Below are positions 33,226 through 44,263 of a stretch of DNA of 64,000 nucleotides, in pieces. The notes under the pieces were generated by a model that did not search any database, was not told the DNA's origin, and was given only the letters and a program-made list of their open reading frames with translations. The stretch's first letter is position 1; each line of letters begins with the position of its first letter. Origin of the DNA: Streptomyces sp. RFCAC02 (GTDB taxonomy: Bacteria; Actinomycetota; Actinomycetes; Streptomycetales; Streptomycetaceae); NCBI RefSeq assembly GCF_004193175.1, contig NZ_SAUH01000001.1, positions 1,095,501 through 1,159,500 of the forward strand. Reading direction: 5' to 3'. Made by a program: the position numbers and the translations under genes.

Positions 33226-34286
33226 CAGTCCGCCACCCATGTCCCGTAGAAGATGCCGATGCCGACGATGACACACATGCCCTGGATGATCCAGAAACGG
33301 ACCACGACGAGGACCTCGCTCCAGCCCTTCAGCTCGAAGTGGTGCTGGAGCGGCGCCATCTTGAACACGCGGCGGCCGGTCAGGCGGAAGCTGCCGACCT
33401 GGATGACCACCGACATGGTGATGAGGACGAACAGGCCGCCGAGGACGGCCATCAGCAGCTCGGTGCGCGAGACGATCGCGAGGCCGGCGAGCGCGCCGCC
33501 GAGGGCCAGTGAGCCGGTGTCGCCCATGAAGATCTTGGCGGGCGAGGTGTTCCACCACAGGAAGCCGAAGAGGGCGCCCATCAGGGCGGCGGCGACGACG
33601 GCGCCGTCCAGCGGGTCGCGCACCTCGTAGCAGCTCGCGCCGGCGGTGTCGAACTCGGCGCAGGTCTGGCCGTACTGCCACACGCCGATGAAGACGTAGG
33701 CGCCGAACACCATGACGGACGCGCCGGTGGCGAGGCCGTCCAGACCGTCCGTCAGGTTCACGCCGTTGGACATGGCGAGAATCATGAACAGCGCCCACAC
33801 CACGAACAGCACGGGACCGATCGACCAGGAGAAGTCCTGGGTGAACGACAGGTGCGTGGAGGCGGGCGTCAGGTCGCGGGAGTCGGCGAAGTTGAGCGAC
33901 AGGATGGCGAACGTGACGCCGACGATGAACTGACCGAGCATCTTCGCGCCGGCCCGCAGGCCGAGGCTGCGGCGGCGGACGATCTTGATGTAGTCGTCCA
34001 GGAAGCCGACCAGGCCCATGCCGGCCATCAGGAAGAGGACCAGCAGGCCGGAGAACGACGGCTGCTCACTCGTGATGATCTTGGTCAGGGCGTACGCGAC
34101 GAGCGTGGCCAGGATGAAGGCGATGCCGCCCATCGTCGGGGTGCCGCGCTTGCTGTGGTGGTCGCGCGGGCCGTCGTCGCGGATGTACTGGCCGTAGCCC
34201 TTGCGGGCGAGCAGCTTGATCAGCAGCGGCGTGCCGACCAGGGTCAGGAACAGACCGATCGCACCGGAGAAAAGGATCTGCCTCAT
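33222..34286 (-). CDS. mraY: Phospho-MurNAc-pentapeptide translocase
   Basis: A 354-residue membrane enzyme with about ten helices. Active-site motifs are GFLDDYIKI, NGVNLTDGLDGLATG and PLQHHFELKGWSE. It links UDP-MurNAc-pentapeptide to undecaprenyl phosphate, giving lipid I. The start overlaps the murF stop by 4 nt and its stop overlaps the murD start by 4 nt. Confidence 0.97.
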   Translation of the reverse strand: MRQILFSGAIGLFLTLVGTPLLIKLLARKGYGQYIRDDGPRDHHSKRGTPTMGGIAFILATLVAYALTKIITSEQPSFSGLLVLFLMAGMGLVGFLDDYIKIVRRRSLGLRAGAKMLGQFIVGVTFAILSLNFADSRDLTPASTHLSFTQDFSWSIGPVLFVVWALFMILAMSNGVNLTDGLDGLATGASVMVFGAYVFIGVWQYGQTCAEFDTAGASCYEVRDPLDGAVVAAALMGALFGFLWWNTSPAKIFMGDTGSLALGGALAGLAIVSRTELLMAVLGGLFVLITMSVVIQVGSFRLTGRRVFKMAPLQHHFELKGWSEVLVVVRFWIIQGMCVIVGIGIFYGTWVADW

Positions 34287-35731
34287 CGGGCGGCGACCTC
34301 GCCATCGCCGTCGGCGCCGGCACCGCGGCCGTCGGCCGCCAGGTCGAGCGCCACCCGCTCCAGGCCGGCGGCCCGGGACGCCTTCACCAGCACCACATCT
34401 CCCGGCCGCAGTTCACCGCGCAGCAGCTCCACCGCTGCCCGTGCGTCGGACACGTGCACCGACTCCTCACCCCACGAACCCTCGTTCTTGGCGCCCATGT
34501 CCAGCCACGCGGCCTCCTGGCCGCCCACGGACACGAGCTTGCTGACGTTGAGCCGGACGGCGAGCCGTCCGACCGCGTCGTGCTCGGCGAGCGCGTCGTC
34601 GCCGAGCTCGGCCATCGGACCGAGCACCGCCCAGGTCCGGCCCCCCCGGTCCTTGGCTGCCCCGCCCATGGCGGCGAGGGCGCGCAGCGCGGCGCGCATG
34701 GAATCGGGATTGGCGTTGTAGGCGTCGTTGACGATCGTCACGCCGTCCGGCCGCTCGGTGACCTCCATGCGCCATGGGGAGAGCGGGCCCGCGGTCGCCA
34801 GGGTTTGAGCGATGGCGTCCGCGGACATGCCTACCTCATGCGCAACAGCCGCAGCGGCAAGCGCGTTCGACACGTGGTGCTCACCGTACAACCGCATGGT
34901 CACGTCGGCGCACCCGGTGGGGGTGCACAGCCGGAAGGCGGGCGTGCCCGCGTCCGACAGGCGTACGTCCTCGGCGCGCACCGCCGCGTCCTTCGCTTCG
35001 CCGAAGTACACGACACGGGCCTCCGTGCGGCTCGCCATGGCACGCACCAGGGGATCGTCCGCGTTCAGCACGGCGACGCCGCCGGCGGCCGCCGGCGGGA
35101 GGGCCTCGACCAGTTCGCCCTTCGCACGGGCGATGGCCTCCTTGCCCCCGAACTCGCCGATGTGCGCGGTGCCGACGTTGAGGACGGCGCCGATGCGCGG
35201 CGGGGTCAGCCGGGTCAGGTCACGGATGTGGCCGATGCCGCGCGCGCCCATCTCCAGCACGAGGTAGCGGGTGGACTCCTCGATGCGCAGGGCGGTCAGG
35301 GGCAGGCCGATCTCGTTGTTGTACGAGCCGGGCGTCCAGACCGTGGGGCCCGCCTCGCGCAGGAGCTGCGCGATGAGGTCCTTGGTGCTGGTCTTCCCCG
35401 CGGAGCCGGTGAGGGCCACGACGGTCGGCGCGAGCGTGCGGACGGTGTGGCGCGCCAGCTCGCTCAGCGCGGCCACCACGTCGTCCACGACGACGGCGGG
35501 CACACCGACCGGCCTGGCGGCCAGGACGACCGCCGCGCCCGCCGCGACGGCGCGCTCCGCGAAGTCGTGGCCGTCCACGCGCTCGCCCGGCAGGGCGGCG
35601 AAGAGGGAGCCGGGCTCGGCCTGCCGGGAGTCGATGACCACGGGCCCGGTGATGCGGGGTGGCGGCTCCGGTATGTCGTGCGGCTCTCCCCGCACGACCT
35701 TGATGAGCTCAGCAACGGATAGGGGGATCAC
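34283..35731 (-). CDS. murF: UDP-MurNAc-tripeptide:D-Ala-D-Ala ligase
   Basis: A 482-residue Mur ligase with the MurF N-terminal domain (SVAELIKVVRG ... VVIDSRQAEPGSLFAALPGERVDGHDF), ATP loop ALTGSAGKTSTKDLIAQLL, LNVGTAHIGEFG and IVNDAYNANPDSM, the last being a MurF signature. It completes the pentapeptide. GTG at 35731 overlaps the murE stop as GTGA; the frame is open far upstream inside murE, but no start there is credible. Confidence 0.95.
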   Translation of the reverse strand: MIPLSVAELIKVVRGEPHDIPEPPPRITGPVVIDSRQAEPGSLFAALPGERVDGHDFAERAVAAGAAVVLAARPVGVPAVVVDDVVAALSELARHTVRTLAPTVVALTGSAGKTSTKDLIAQLLREAGPTVWTPGSYNNEIGLPLTALRIEESTRYLVLEMGARGIGHIRDLTRLTPPRIGAVLNVGTAHIGEFGGKEAIARAKGELVEALPPAAAGGVAVLNADDPLVRAMASRTEARVVYFGEAKDAAVRAEDVRLSDAGTPAFRLCTPTGCADVTMRLYGEHHVSNALAAAAVAHEVGMSADAIAQTLATAGPLSPWRMEVTERPDGVTIVNDAYNANPDSMRAALRALAAMGGAAKDRGGRTWAVLGPMAELGDDALAEHDAVGRLAVRLNVSKLVSVGGQEAAWLDMGAKNEGSWGEESVHVSDARAAVELLRGELRPGDVVLVKASRAAGLERVALDLAADGRGAGADGDGEVAAR

Positions 35732-37407
35732 TGCAGCGGGCCTCGCCTGGCGTCGGGGTCGTGGGGTGCATGCGAGCTGCCGCGCTCGATGGCGGCGCGC
35801 AGCTCCACTCGGTCGTCGAAGGGCCGGATGACTCCGGCGATGTCCTGTCCCTGCTCGTGTCCCTTGCCGGCGACCAGGACGGTGTCGCCGGGCCTGGCAC
35901 GGGCCACGGCGGCGGCGATGGCGGCGGCGCGGTCCTCCTCGACCAGGACGGTGCCGCGCTCGTGGGCGGGCACCTCGGCGGCGCCGGCCAGCATCGCGGC
36001 CAGGATCGCGAGGGGGTCCTCGGAGCGCGGGTTGTCCGAGGTGAGGACGGCGGTGTCGGCCAGGCGGGCGAGTGCCGCGCCCATGCCGGGGCGTTTGTGC
36101 GGGTCGCGGTCGCCGCCGCAGCCGAGGACGGCGTGCAGCTCCCCCGAGGTGACCCTGCGCAGGGCCTGGAGGACGGAGACGACCGCGTCGGGCTTGTGGG
36201 CGTAGTCGACCACCGCGAGGTACGGCTGGCCGGCGTCGACGCGCTCCAGGCGGCCGGGGACGCCCGGGACGGCGGCGATGCCGGCGGCGGCCGTCTCCGG
36301 GTCGATGCCGGCGGCGGCGCAGGCGGCGATGGCGGCCAGGGCGTTGGCGACGTTGAACGCGCCGGGGAGCGGCGCTGCGGCCTCGACCCGGACGCCGCCG
36401 GGGCCGGCGGCGGTGAACGTCGAGCCGACCGGTCCGGCGACCACGTCCTCGGCGCGCCAGTCGGCGTCCGGGTGCCCCTCGGCGGAGAACGTGGTGACGG
36501 GCACCTCGGCCTCGGTGACGAGGCGGCGGCCCCAGGCATCGTCGAGGTTGACGACGCCCCGGCGGGACCGCGCCCGGGTGAACAGCTGCGCCTTCGCCCG
36601 GAAGTAGTCCTCCATGTCGGGGTGGAAGTCGAGGTGTTCGGGGCTGAGGTTGAGGAACACCCCGATGTCGAACACGCATCCGTCCACGCGGCCCATGACG
36701 AGGGCGTGGCTGGAAACCTCCATCGCGACGGCGCGGACGCCCCGCTCGCGCATCACGGCGAACAGCGCCTGCAGCTCGGTGGCCTCCGGCGTGGTGCGGG
36801 TGGACTTCACCCGGTCGGTCCCGATGCGGGTCTCGACCGTGCCGATGAGGCCGGTGGGCGCGGGCACGGTGCCGTCCGCGCCCGCCGCCTCGGCCGCCGC
36901 GCGGCGCAGGGCGCCCTCGATGAGGTAGCTGGTGGTCGTCTTGCCCGACGTGCCGGTGACGCCGATCTGGAGGAGGTCACGGCCCGGGTCGCCGTACACG
37001 GCGACGGCGAGGTCGCCGAGACGGGCACGCGGGTCGGCCACGACGAGGACGGGCAGGCCGGTGGCGGCGGCGCGCTCGGCACCGGTGGGGTCGGCCAGGA
37101 CGGCGGCCGCGCCCAGGCCCGCGGCCTGGCCGGCGAAGTCGGCGCCGTGGAAGCGGGCGCCCGGCAGCGCGCAGTACAGGTCGCCCGGCGACACGGCCCG
37201 CGAGTCGTGCGTGATGCCGCTGATGCCCACGTCCCCTGCGGGGGCCTCGATCCCCAGCAGGGCGGCGAGCGCGCTCAGCGGTACGGGCGGGACCTTCTCG
37301 GGCCGGGGTGCCTGCGGGTTCCGTTCGGGGTGGGACACGGCGGTGAGCGTACCGGGCGCGGCGGGGGTGGAGCTAAACGAGGTGGACCCGTCGGTGATGG
37401 TTCTCAC
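35728..37407 (-). CDS. murE: UDP-MurNAc-tripeptide synthetase (diaminopimelate-adding)
   Basis: A 559-residue Mur ligase: THDSRAVSPGDLYCALPG N-domain, GVTGTSGKTTTSYLIEGA ATP loop near residue 150, NLSPEHLDFHPDMEDYFRAK, and LTSDNPRSEDP. The DNPR sequence is the side-chain-recognition motif of DAP-adding MurE; streptomycetes use LL-diaminopimelate, so LL-DAP is the inferred substrate. The start is uncertain: GTG at 37407 has GGAG 8 nt upstream, while ATG at 37434 has GGAGG 12 nt upstream. The first about 45 residues are unconserved either way. Confidence 0.93.
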   Translation of the reverse strand: MRTITDGSTSFSSTPAAPGTLTAVSHPERNPQAPRPEKVPPVPLSALAALLGIEAPAGDVGISGITHDSRAVSPGDLYCALPGARFHGADFAGQAAGLGAAAVLADPTGAERAAATGLPVLVVADPRARLGDLAVAVYGDPGRDLLQIGVTGTSGKTTTSYLIEGALRRAAAEAAGADGTVPAPTGLIGTVETRIGTDRVKSTRTTPEATELQALFAVMRERGVRAVAMEVSSHALVMGRVDGCVFDIGVFLNLSPEHLDFHPDMEDYFRAKAQLFTRARSRRGVVNLDDAWGRRLVTEAEVPVTTFSAEGHPDADWRAEDVVAGPVGSTFTAAGPGGVRVEAAAPLPGAFNVANALAAIAACAAAGIDPETAAAGIAAVPGVPGRLERVDAGQPYLAVVDYAHKPDAVVSVLQALRRVTSGELHAVLGCGGDRDPHKRPGMGAALARLADTAVLTSDNPRSEDPLAILAAMLAGAAEVPAHERGTVLVEEDRAAAIAAAVARARPGDTVLVAGKGHEQGQDIAGVIRPFDDRVELRAAIERGSSHAPHDPDARRGPLQ

Positions 37408-37514
37408 GTGCTGTGCTCCGCTCGGTTCGATCATGCGTCGGGTGGTCCTCCGGCGAGTGCCCCGGGGGGTCCGCGCGGTCCTCGGGGTCGGGTCCTCGGC
37501 GTCGGTGCTCGGGG

Positions 37515-39389
37515 TCAGTCCTCGGGGTCGAACGTGGTCGGCAGGCCCGCGAACTCCTCGCCGGTCGGGGGCACCTGCAGGGCCGCCAGCGAGAACTGCA
37601 TGACCTCGTTGAAGATCGGTCCGCAGACCTGGCTGCCGGTGTAGGGGCCCTCAGTCGGATTCTGGACGACGCAGTAGACGGTGACGCGCGGATCGTCGGC
37701 GGGGGCGAAGCCGGCGAAGGAGGCCGTGTAACCCGAGTAGACGCCCGTTTCGGGGTCGACGCGGTTGGCGGTGCCGGTCTTGCCGGCGACCCGGTAACCC
37801 GGGATACGGGCGGCCGATCCGGTGCCGTCCGGGCTGGCCACGACGGTCTCCAGCATCTCGGTGAGCTGCCGCGCCGTATCTTCCTCGACGACGCGGGTCC
37901 GTTCGGGTGAGGGCGCGGGCTCGAACCGGCCGTCGGGGCCGGTGGTGCCGCGGACGAGGGTGGGGGTGATGCGTTCGCCGCCGTTCGCGACCGTGGAGTA
38001 GACGGAGGCGGCCTGGACTGCGTTCACGGACAGGCCCTGCCCGAACGGGATCGTGTACTGCTGCGAGGCGTCCCAGTCCTCGGGCGGGGCGAGGATGCCG
38101 GCGGTCTCGCCGGGGAAGTCCAGGCCGGTCGGGCGGCCGAAGCCGAACGCGCGCAGGTAGTCGTAGAGCACCTGGTTGGCCTCGGCCTGGGTGTCGCCGA
38201 GCTGTTCGGCGGCGAGGATGGTGCCGATGTTGCTGGAGTGGGCGAGGACGCCGGCGAGGGTCAGGTACAGCGTCTCGTGGTCCACGTGATCGCCGAACTC
38301 GCGGTCGGCGCGGGGCAGGCGGTTGGGGACCGTGACGCGGGTGTCGGGCGTCGCCGCGCCCTCCTGGAGGACGGCGGCCATGGTGATGACCTTGCTGGTG
38401 GAGCCAAGTTCGAAGGCGTCCTCGAGCGCGGCGTTCCCGAGGGCCGCGGGGTCGGCGGCGGCGACGTCGTTCGGGTCGAAGCCGGGGGTGCCGGCGAGGG
38501 CGAGCAGCTCACCCGTGGTGGTGTCCTGGACGACGACGTAGCCGCCGTCCGCCTCGGACTCGGCCACCTGCGCGCTGATGGCCTGCTGGGCGGCCCACTG
38601 GATGTCCCGGTCGATCGTCAGCTCGACGTCGGAGCCGGGGACGGCCGGCTCCTCGTGCTCGCCGGCGGTGGGCACGCGGCGGCCGCCGGAGCGCGCGTAG
38701 GTGAGGCTGCCGTCCTCGCCGTCGAGGATGTCGTCGTACTGGGCCTCCAGGCCGCCGGAGCCGATGCCCTCGCTGTTGACGAAGCCGAGGACGGCGGCGG
38801 CGAGCGTCTCGTTCGGGTAGACGCGTTTCGCGTGCTCGACGGCGAAGAGACCGGACAGGACCTGGACGCCGGTGCCCTTCTCGTCCTGCTCGGCGAGGTT
38901 GGCCCGCAGGTCCTTGATCTGGCTCCACACCTGCGGGGTCTGCTGGCGGGCCAGGAGGGCGTAGCGGGTGTCGTCCTGGTCGAGCTGCTCGGTGAGCCAC
39001 TGCTCGTCCTGGCCGAGGATCGGCGCGAGGAGCGCTGCGGCCCGCTCGGGCGCGTCGGGGACGCCGGTCTCCTCCTCGGAGAAGAGGAGGGGGTCGGCGG
39101 TGATGTCGTACGCGTCCACGGTGGTGGCGAGCGCGGTGCCGTTCCGGTCGGTGATGTCGCCGCGGCGGGCGGTCAGGGTCTCCTCGACGTAGCGGTTGAC
39201 GGCGGCCTGGTCCGCGTAGGAGGAGGCGCCGATGGCCTGGACCTGGAACAGGCGGACCGAGAACGCCACCATCACGAGCGTCAGGCCGAGGCCGACCAGC
39301 CGCAGCCGGGGGCGCGGGCTCGCGAGGCGCAGGGGCGCGGTGTCCGGGGTGCGGGGGCCGCGCGGGCGCGGGGGCCGGGGCGCTGTCAT
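37515..39389 (-). CDS. ftsI: Septal transpeptidase FtsI (class B penicillin-binding protein 3)
   Basis: A 624-residue class B PBP: short basic tail, one membrane anchor (LRLVGLGLTLVMVAFSVRLF, about residues 29-48), a PBP dimer domain (RRGDITDRNGTALATTVDAYDITADP) and a transpeptidase domain with SXXK in ELGSTSKVITM near residue 330, SSN in AHSSNIGTI near 386 and KTG in RVAGKTGTANRVD near 536. It cross-links septal peptidoglycan together with FtsW. The ATG overlaps the ftsL stop by 4 nt. Confidence 0.95.
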   Translation of the reverse strand: MTAPRPPRPRGPRTPDTAPLRLASPRPRLRLVGLGLTLVMVAFSVRLFQVQAIGASSYADQAAVNRYVEETLTARRGDITDRNGTALATTVDAYDITADPLLFSEEETGVPDAPERAAALLAPILGQDEQWLTEQLDQDDTRYALLARQQTPQVWSQIKDLRANLAEQDEKGTGVQVLSGLFAVEHAKRVYPNETLAAAVLGFVNSEGIGSGGLEAQYDDILDGEDGSLTYARSGGRRVPTAGEHEEPAVPGSDVELTIDRDIQWAAQQAISAQVAESEADGGYVVVQDTTTGELLALAGTPGFDPNDVAAADPAALGNAALEDAFELGSTSKVITMAAVLQEGAATPDTRVTVPNRLPRADREFGDHVDHETLYLTLAGVLAHSSNIGTILAAEQLGDTQAEANQVLYDYLRAFGFGRPTGLDFPGETAGILAPPEDWDASQQYTIPFGQGLSVNAVQAASVYSTVANGGERITPTLVRGTTGPDGRFEPAPSPERTRVVEEDTARQLTEMLETVVASPDGTGSAARIPGYRVAGKTGTANRVDPETGVYSGYTASFAGFAPADDPRVTVYCVVQNPTEGPYTGSQVCGPIFNEVMQFSLAALQVPPTGEEFAGLPTTFDPED

Positions 39390-39949
39390 GGGGTCAGCCC
39401 TTCTCCGTCGTCGGCCGGGGGCGTGTCGCCGGTGGGCTCGCCCGCGGTCTCCTCGGACGTCCCGCCGGCCGCGTCGGAGTCCGTGCCGCTGCCCGCGTCC
39501 TGGCCCTCGTCGTCGCCGGAGCCGGCGTCGGGGTCGGGGGTACGGGTCGGCGCCGGGCTCGGCGCGGGCGTCGGGTCCGTCTCGCCGAGCAGGGAGCCGT
39601 CCGGGCCGAGGAACGCGGGCGGCCCGCCCGGGACCATGCCGAGTTCCGCCGCCCGGTCGGCGAGCGCGTCGGGGGCGGCGTACGCGTCCACCTCGGCCTG
39701 CAGCTCCTGCTGCTCCTCCTCCAGTTCCTGCGTCTGGCGGCGCAGCTCGCTGAGCTGGAAGGAGCCCTCGTTGAGCGAGGCGTTCAGGAGGAGCAGGCCG
39801 AGCATGCCGCTGCCGAGGAGCAGCACGATGAGGAGGACGAACGGGGTGCGCGCCGCCGTCGAGGTGCCGCGGGGCACGAGGCCGATCAGACGGGTGATGC
39901 GTGTCTGCGTCGCGCCGGGCCGCCGCTCCCCCTGCCGTCCGGGTGCCAC
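39386..39949 (-). CDS. ftsL: FtsL-like septum formation initiator
   Basis: A 187-residue bitopic protein with a basic cytoplasmic segment of about 36 residues, a membrane helix (FVLLIVLLLGSGMLGLLLLN) and a coiled coil (LSELRRQTQELEEEQQELQAEVDAYAAPDALADRAAELGMVPG) as in FtsL/DivIC. It sits exactly where FtsL is expected, between rsmH and ftsI. The extracytoplasmic tail of about 65 residues is almost entirely Pro, Asp, Gly, Glu, Thr and is probably disordered. GTG start, 1 bp after the rsmH stop. Confidence 0.88.
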   Translation of the reverse strand: MAPGRQGERRPGATQTRITRLIGLVPRGTSTAARTPFVLLIVLLLGSGMLGLLLLNASLNEGSFQLSELRRQTQELEEEQQELQAEVDAYAAPDALADRAAELGMVPGGPPAFLGPDGSLLGETDPTPAPSPAPTRTPDPDAGSGDDEGQDAGSGTDSDAAGGTSEETAGEPTGDTPPADDGEGLTP

Positions 39950-39950
39950 G

Positions 39951-40925
39951 TCAGACCGCCTCCCGGACGCGCTCGGCGGCGCGGAGGCGGGCGGGCGCCG
40001 AGCGGCGGTTGGCGGCGAGTTCCTCGTCGTCGGGCAGCTCGGCGCCCCGGGTGAGGAGACGCAGCCTGGGCTGGTACCGCTCGGGGACGACCGGCAGGCC
40101 GGGCGGCGCGGTGGAGGCTGCGCCCTCGCCGAGGACCCGTTTGACGAGCCGGTCCTCGAGCGACTGGTACGACAGGACGACGATCCTGCCGCCCACGCCG
40201 AGGGCGGCGACGGCGGCGGGGAGGGCGCGTTCCAGCACGGCGAGTTCGCCGTTGACCTCGATGCGCAGGGCCTGGAAGGTGCGCTTGGCCGGGTTGCCCC
40301 CGGTGCGCTTGGCGGCCTGGGGCAGGGCGTCGCGGACGATGCCGACGAGGCGGGCGCTGCCGGTGATGGGGGTGCGGGCGCGTTCCCGTACGACGGCCTC
40401 GACGATCCGGCGCGCGAACCGTTCCTCGCCGTAGGCGCGCAGGATGCGGACCAGCTCGCCCGGCGGGTAGGTGTTGAGGACGTCGGCGGCGCTCGGACCC
40501 GTCGTCTGGTCCATGCGCATGTCGAGCGGGGCGTCCTGGGCGTAGGCGAAACCGCGGTCGGCCTCGTCGAGCTGCATCGAGGAGACGCCGAGGTCGAAGA
40601 GGACGCCCGCCACCCGGGTGACGCCCAGCCGGGTGAGGACCGCGGGGAGTTCGTCGTACACCGCGTGGACGAGGGTGGCGCGCTCGCCGTGGTGCGCGAG
40701 GCGCTGTCCGGCGAGGCGCAGCGCCTCCGGGTCGCGGTCGAGGCCGATGAGGCGGACGCCGGGGAAGGTGTCGAGGAGGGCGGCGCTGTGACCGCCGAGA
40801 CCGAGCGTGCAGTCGACGACGACGGGGGCCGGACCGTCCAGCGCGGGCGCGAGGAGGTCGAGGCAGCGCCGGAGCATGACGGGGCGGTGCCGGGCTTCCG
40901 GCGGCCGGTCGTTGCTGGTCGTCAT
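39951..40925 (-). CDS. rsmH: 16S rRNA (cytosine-1402-N4)-methyltransferase
   Basis: A 324-residue SAM-dependent methyltransferase (MraW): [76 protein letters not shown] and [15 protein letters not shown] are the family blocks. It methylates C1402 of 16S rRNA and is the first gene of the dcw run. No mraZ precedes it, which fits the Streptomyces arrangement. ATG at 40925 follows GGAAGG. Confidence 0.96.
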   Translation of the reverse strand: MTTSNDRPPEARHRPVMLRRCLDLLAPALDGPAPVVVDCTLGLGGHSAALLDTFPGVRLIGLDRDPEALRLAGQRLAHHGERATLVHAVYDELPAVLTRLGVTRVAGVLFDLGVSSMQLDEADRGFAYAQDAPLDMRMDQTTGPSAADVLNTYPPGELVRILRAYGEERFARRIVEAVVRERARTPITGSARLVGIVRDALPQAAKRTGGNPAKRTFQALRIEVNGELAVLERALPAAVAALGVGGRIVVLSYQSLEDRLVKRVLGEGAASTAPPGLPVVPERYQPRLRLLTRGAELPDDEELAANRRSAPARLRAAERVREAV

Positions 40926-41041
40926 GCGCCTTCCGAACGGGAGTGGGCCGGTGACGGCAAAGACGCCCGGGGGCCGGGCCGGTGTCCTCGGCGTCCTGCG
41001 GGGAGTGGGACCGTGAGCGCGCACGCCTCCCGGTGCGCGTC

Positions 41042-41069
41042 ACACTAGCCCACAGGTTTCCGCGGTCAA
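41042..41069 (-). promoter_or_regulatory. Predicted promoter of the dcw operon (rsmH)
   Basis: On the minus strand TTGACC (41069-41064), a 16-bp spacer and TAGTGT (41047-41042) resemble a vegetative streptomycete promoter, placing a start about 110 bp before rsmH. It lies in the 244-bp divergent region shared with the carbonic anhydrase gene. Confidence 0.5.
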
Positions 41070-41169
41070 TCACTGAGGTTGATCGTGTGGGGCGTTTCGG
41101 ACCCCTCCTGTGACCCGCATCACCTTTCCGGAGGAGACGTGCGCAAGGCCGCCGTATTACCTTCACAGC

Positions 41170-41691
41170 ATGTCTCACAAGGTCACGGATGAACTGGTCA
41201 CGGCAAACGGGCGGTACGCGGACGCGTTCGCCGACCCCGGGCTCGCCGCTCCGCCGGCGCGCCGGGTCGCTGTCGTGACCTGCATGGACGCGCGCATCGA
41301 CCTCCCGGCGGCGCTCGGGCTCGCGATCGGCGACTGCCACACGATCCGCAACGCCGGCGGTGTCGTGACGGACGACGTGATCCGGTCGCTGACGATCAGC
41401 CAGCGGGAGCTGGGCACCCGTTCGGTCGTGCTGATCCACCACACGGCGTGCGGACTGCTGAGCCTCACGGAGGACTTCCGGCAGCGCCTGGAGGACGAGG
41501 TGGGGCAGCGTCCGTCGTGGCCGGTGGACTCGTTCACCGACCTGGACCAGGACGTGCGCCAGGGCATGGTCCGGGTGCGGACCTCGCCGTTCCTCCCGCA
41601 CACTGACGATGTGCGCGGCTTCGTCCTCGACGTGACGACGGGCCGGCTGCGCGAGGTCGAGATCGCTCCCGGGGGCGCCGCGGACCGGTGA
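41170..41691 (+). CDS. Beta-carbonic anhydrase-like protein
   Basis: A 173-residue protein with the zinc ligands of beta-carbonic anhydrases: Cys and Asp in VVTCMDARIDL, and His and Cys in LIHHTACGLL, plus HTIRNAGGVVTDDVIRSL. It would interconvert CO2 and bicarbonate in the cytoplasm. This is the short clade common in actinobacteria, some members of which lack activity in vitro, so activity is likely but not certain. ATG at 41170 is preferred on conservation; its ribosome site is weak. Confidence 0.85.
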   Translation: MSHKVTDELVTANGRYADAFADPGLAAPPARRVAVVTCMDARIDLPAALGLAIGDCHTIRNAGGVVTDDVIRSLTISQRELGTRSVVLIHHTACGLLSLTEDFRQRLEDEVGQRPSWPVDSFTDLDQDVRQGMVRVRTSPFLPHTDDVRGFVLDVTTGRLREVEIAPGGAADR

Positions 41692-41830
41692 CGGGCCGCG
41701 CCGTAGTGTGAAGAATGCTGGGGGGCGGCCACCGGCCGGCGCGGGTTCGGTGCCCGATCAGCCGGAAGCGGCCCACGCAGCCGCGCCGGGCGGGGGTCCG
41801 GCGCACTGGGCCAGGGCCGAGGAGGGCCGG

Positions 41831-42822
<992 letters not shown>

Positions 42823-42823
<1 letters not shown>

Positions 42824-44202
42824 TGGGCTGGCCGCCGCCGCCCGCGGGGCCACCGCTCGCACCGCCCCCGGCGCCCCCGTACGGGCCGCCGGCGCTCGCG
42901 GCGCCGCCCTCCGGGGCGACGGCGGTGACCGGCGTGGACGAACGGGGGCCGCTGCGCGCGGCGTTCGGGGGGCTGACGACCCGGGGCCGGTCGTTCGTGG
43001 CGGCCGGGCTGGCCGCTTCGCTGTGCGCCTACCTGCTCGGGCAGCCGGACCTGCTGCGGGTCGGCATGCTGCTGGCGCTGCTGCCGGTCGTGAGCGTGCT
43101 CGTGGTGCACCGCACGCGCAGCAGGGTCGTCGCCACGCGCCGGCTGTCACCCGGACGGGTGGCGGCGGGGAGCGACGCGCAGGTGTTCATCCGCGTGGAG
43201 AACGTGGGGCGGCTGCCGAGCGGACTGCTCCAGCTCCAGGACGAGGTGCCGTACGTCCTGGGGCCGCGGCCGCGGTTCGCGCTCGACCGGATCGAGCCGG
43301 GCGGGCGGCGCGAGGTGTCCTACCGCGTGCGCTCGGAGGTGCGGGGCCGGTATCCGCTGGGGCCGCTGCACCTGCGGCTGGCCGACCCGTTCGGGATGGT
43401 GGAGCTGACCCGTTCGTTCGGTGTGGCGGACCTGATGACGGTGCTGCCGCGCAGCGAGCCGCTGCCGCCGGTGCGGTTCGGCGGCGACGCCGAAGGGCAG
43501 GGCGACGGGCAGCCGCGGGGGCTCGCGCTGGCCGGGGACGACGATGTCATCCCGCGCGAGTACCGGCACGGCGACGACGTGCGCCGCGTGCACTGGCGTT
43601 CGACCGCGCACCGGGGTGTGCTGATGGTGCGCCGGGAGGAGCAGCCGCGGCGCGCGCGGTGCACGGTGCTGTTCGACGCGCGGTGGGCCGGCGTGTTCGC
43701 CGGGGCGCAGGACCCCGCGTTCGAACGCGCGGTGTCCGGGGCTGCTTCGGCCGTGCAGCATCTCGCGCGGCAGGGGTACGAGGTGCGGCTCGTCACGGAC
43801 TCCGGCGGCGAGGTGCCGTCCGCCGACGCGCGGGGCGCCGACAGCCTCGCGACGGTCGGCCTGATGCTGGACGTGCTGGCCGGTGTCCAGCCGGCGGCCG
43901 GCGGCACGCTCCAGCCGGCCGAGGCGGCGCTGCGGGCGGCGGAGGGCGGGCTGCTCGTGGCGTTCACCGGCGCGCTCGACGCGTACCAGGTGGCGGAGTA
44001 CGGGCGGCTGCGACCGCGGCGCGGCGCGGCGGTGGCCCTCGTCATGGCGGGCCACGCCGACCCGATGGGCGACGCGCGACGGGTCGCCGACCTGCGGACC
44101 GCCGGGTGGCGGGCCGTGACGTCGCCGCCCGGCGCGCCGCTCGCGGCGGTGTGGCAGCAGGCGGCGGCCGAGGTGACCGGCGCGGGCGGGGCGTACGGGT
44201 GA
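42823..44202 (+). CDS. DUF58-domain membrane-associated protein
   Basis: A 459-residue protein: Pro-rich N-terminus of about 38 residues, two hydrophobic helices (about 50-95), a beta-sandwich region, and the DUF58 signature REYRHGDDVRRVHWRSTAHRGVLMVRREEQ. DUF58 proteins resemble von Willebrand A domains and act with MoxR ATPases; the precise role is unknown. The ATG overlaps the moxR stop. Confidence 0.88.
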
Positions 44203-44263
44203 ACGGGCGGGTGCGCGCGGGGACGGGCACGGGGCAGGGCGCAGGGGTGGCGGGAGCGGCGTG

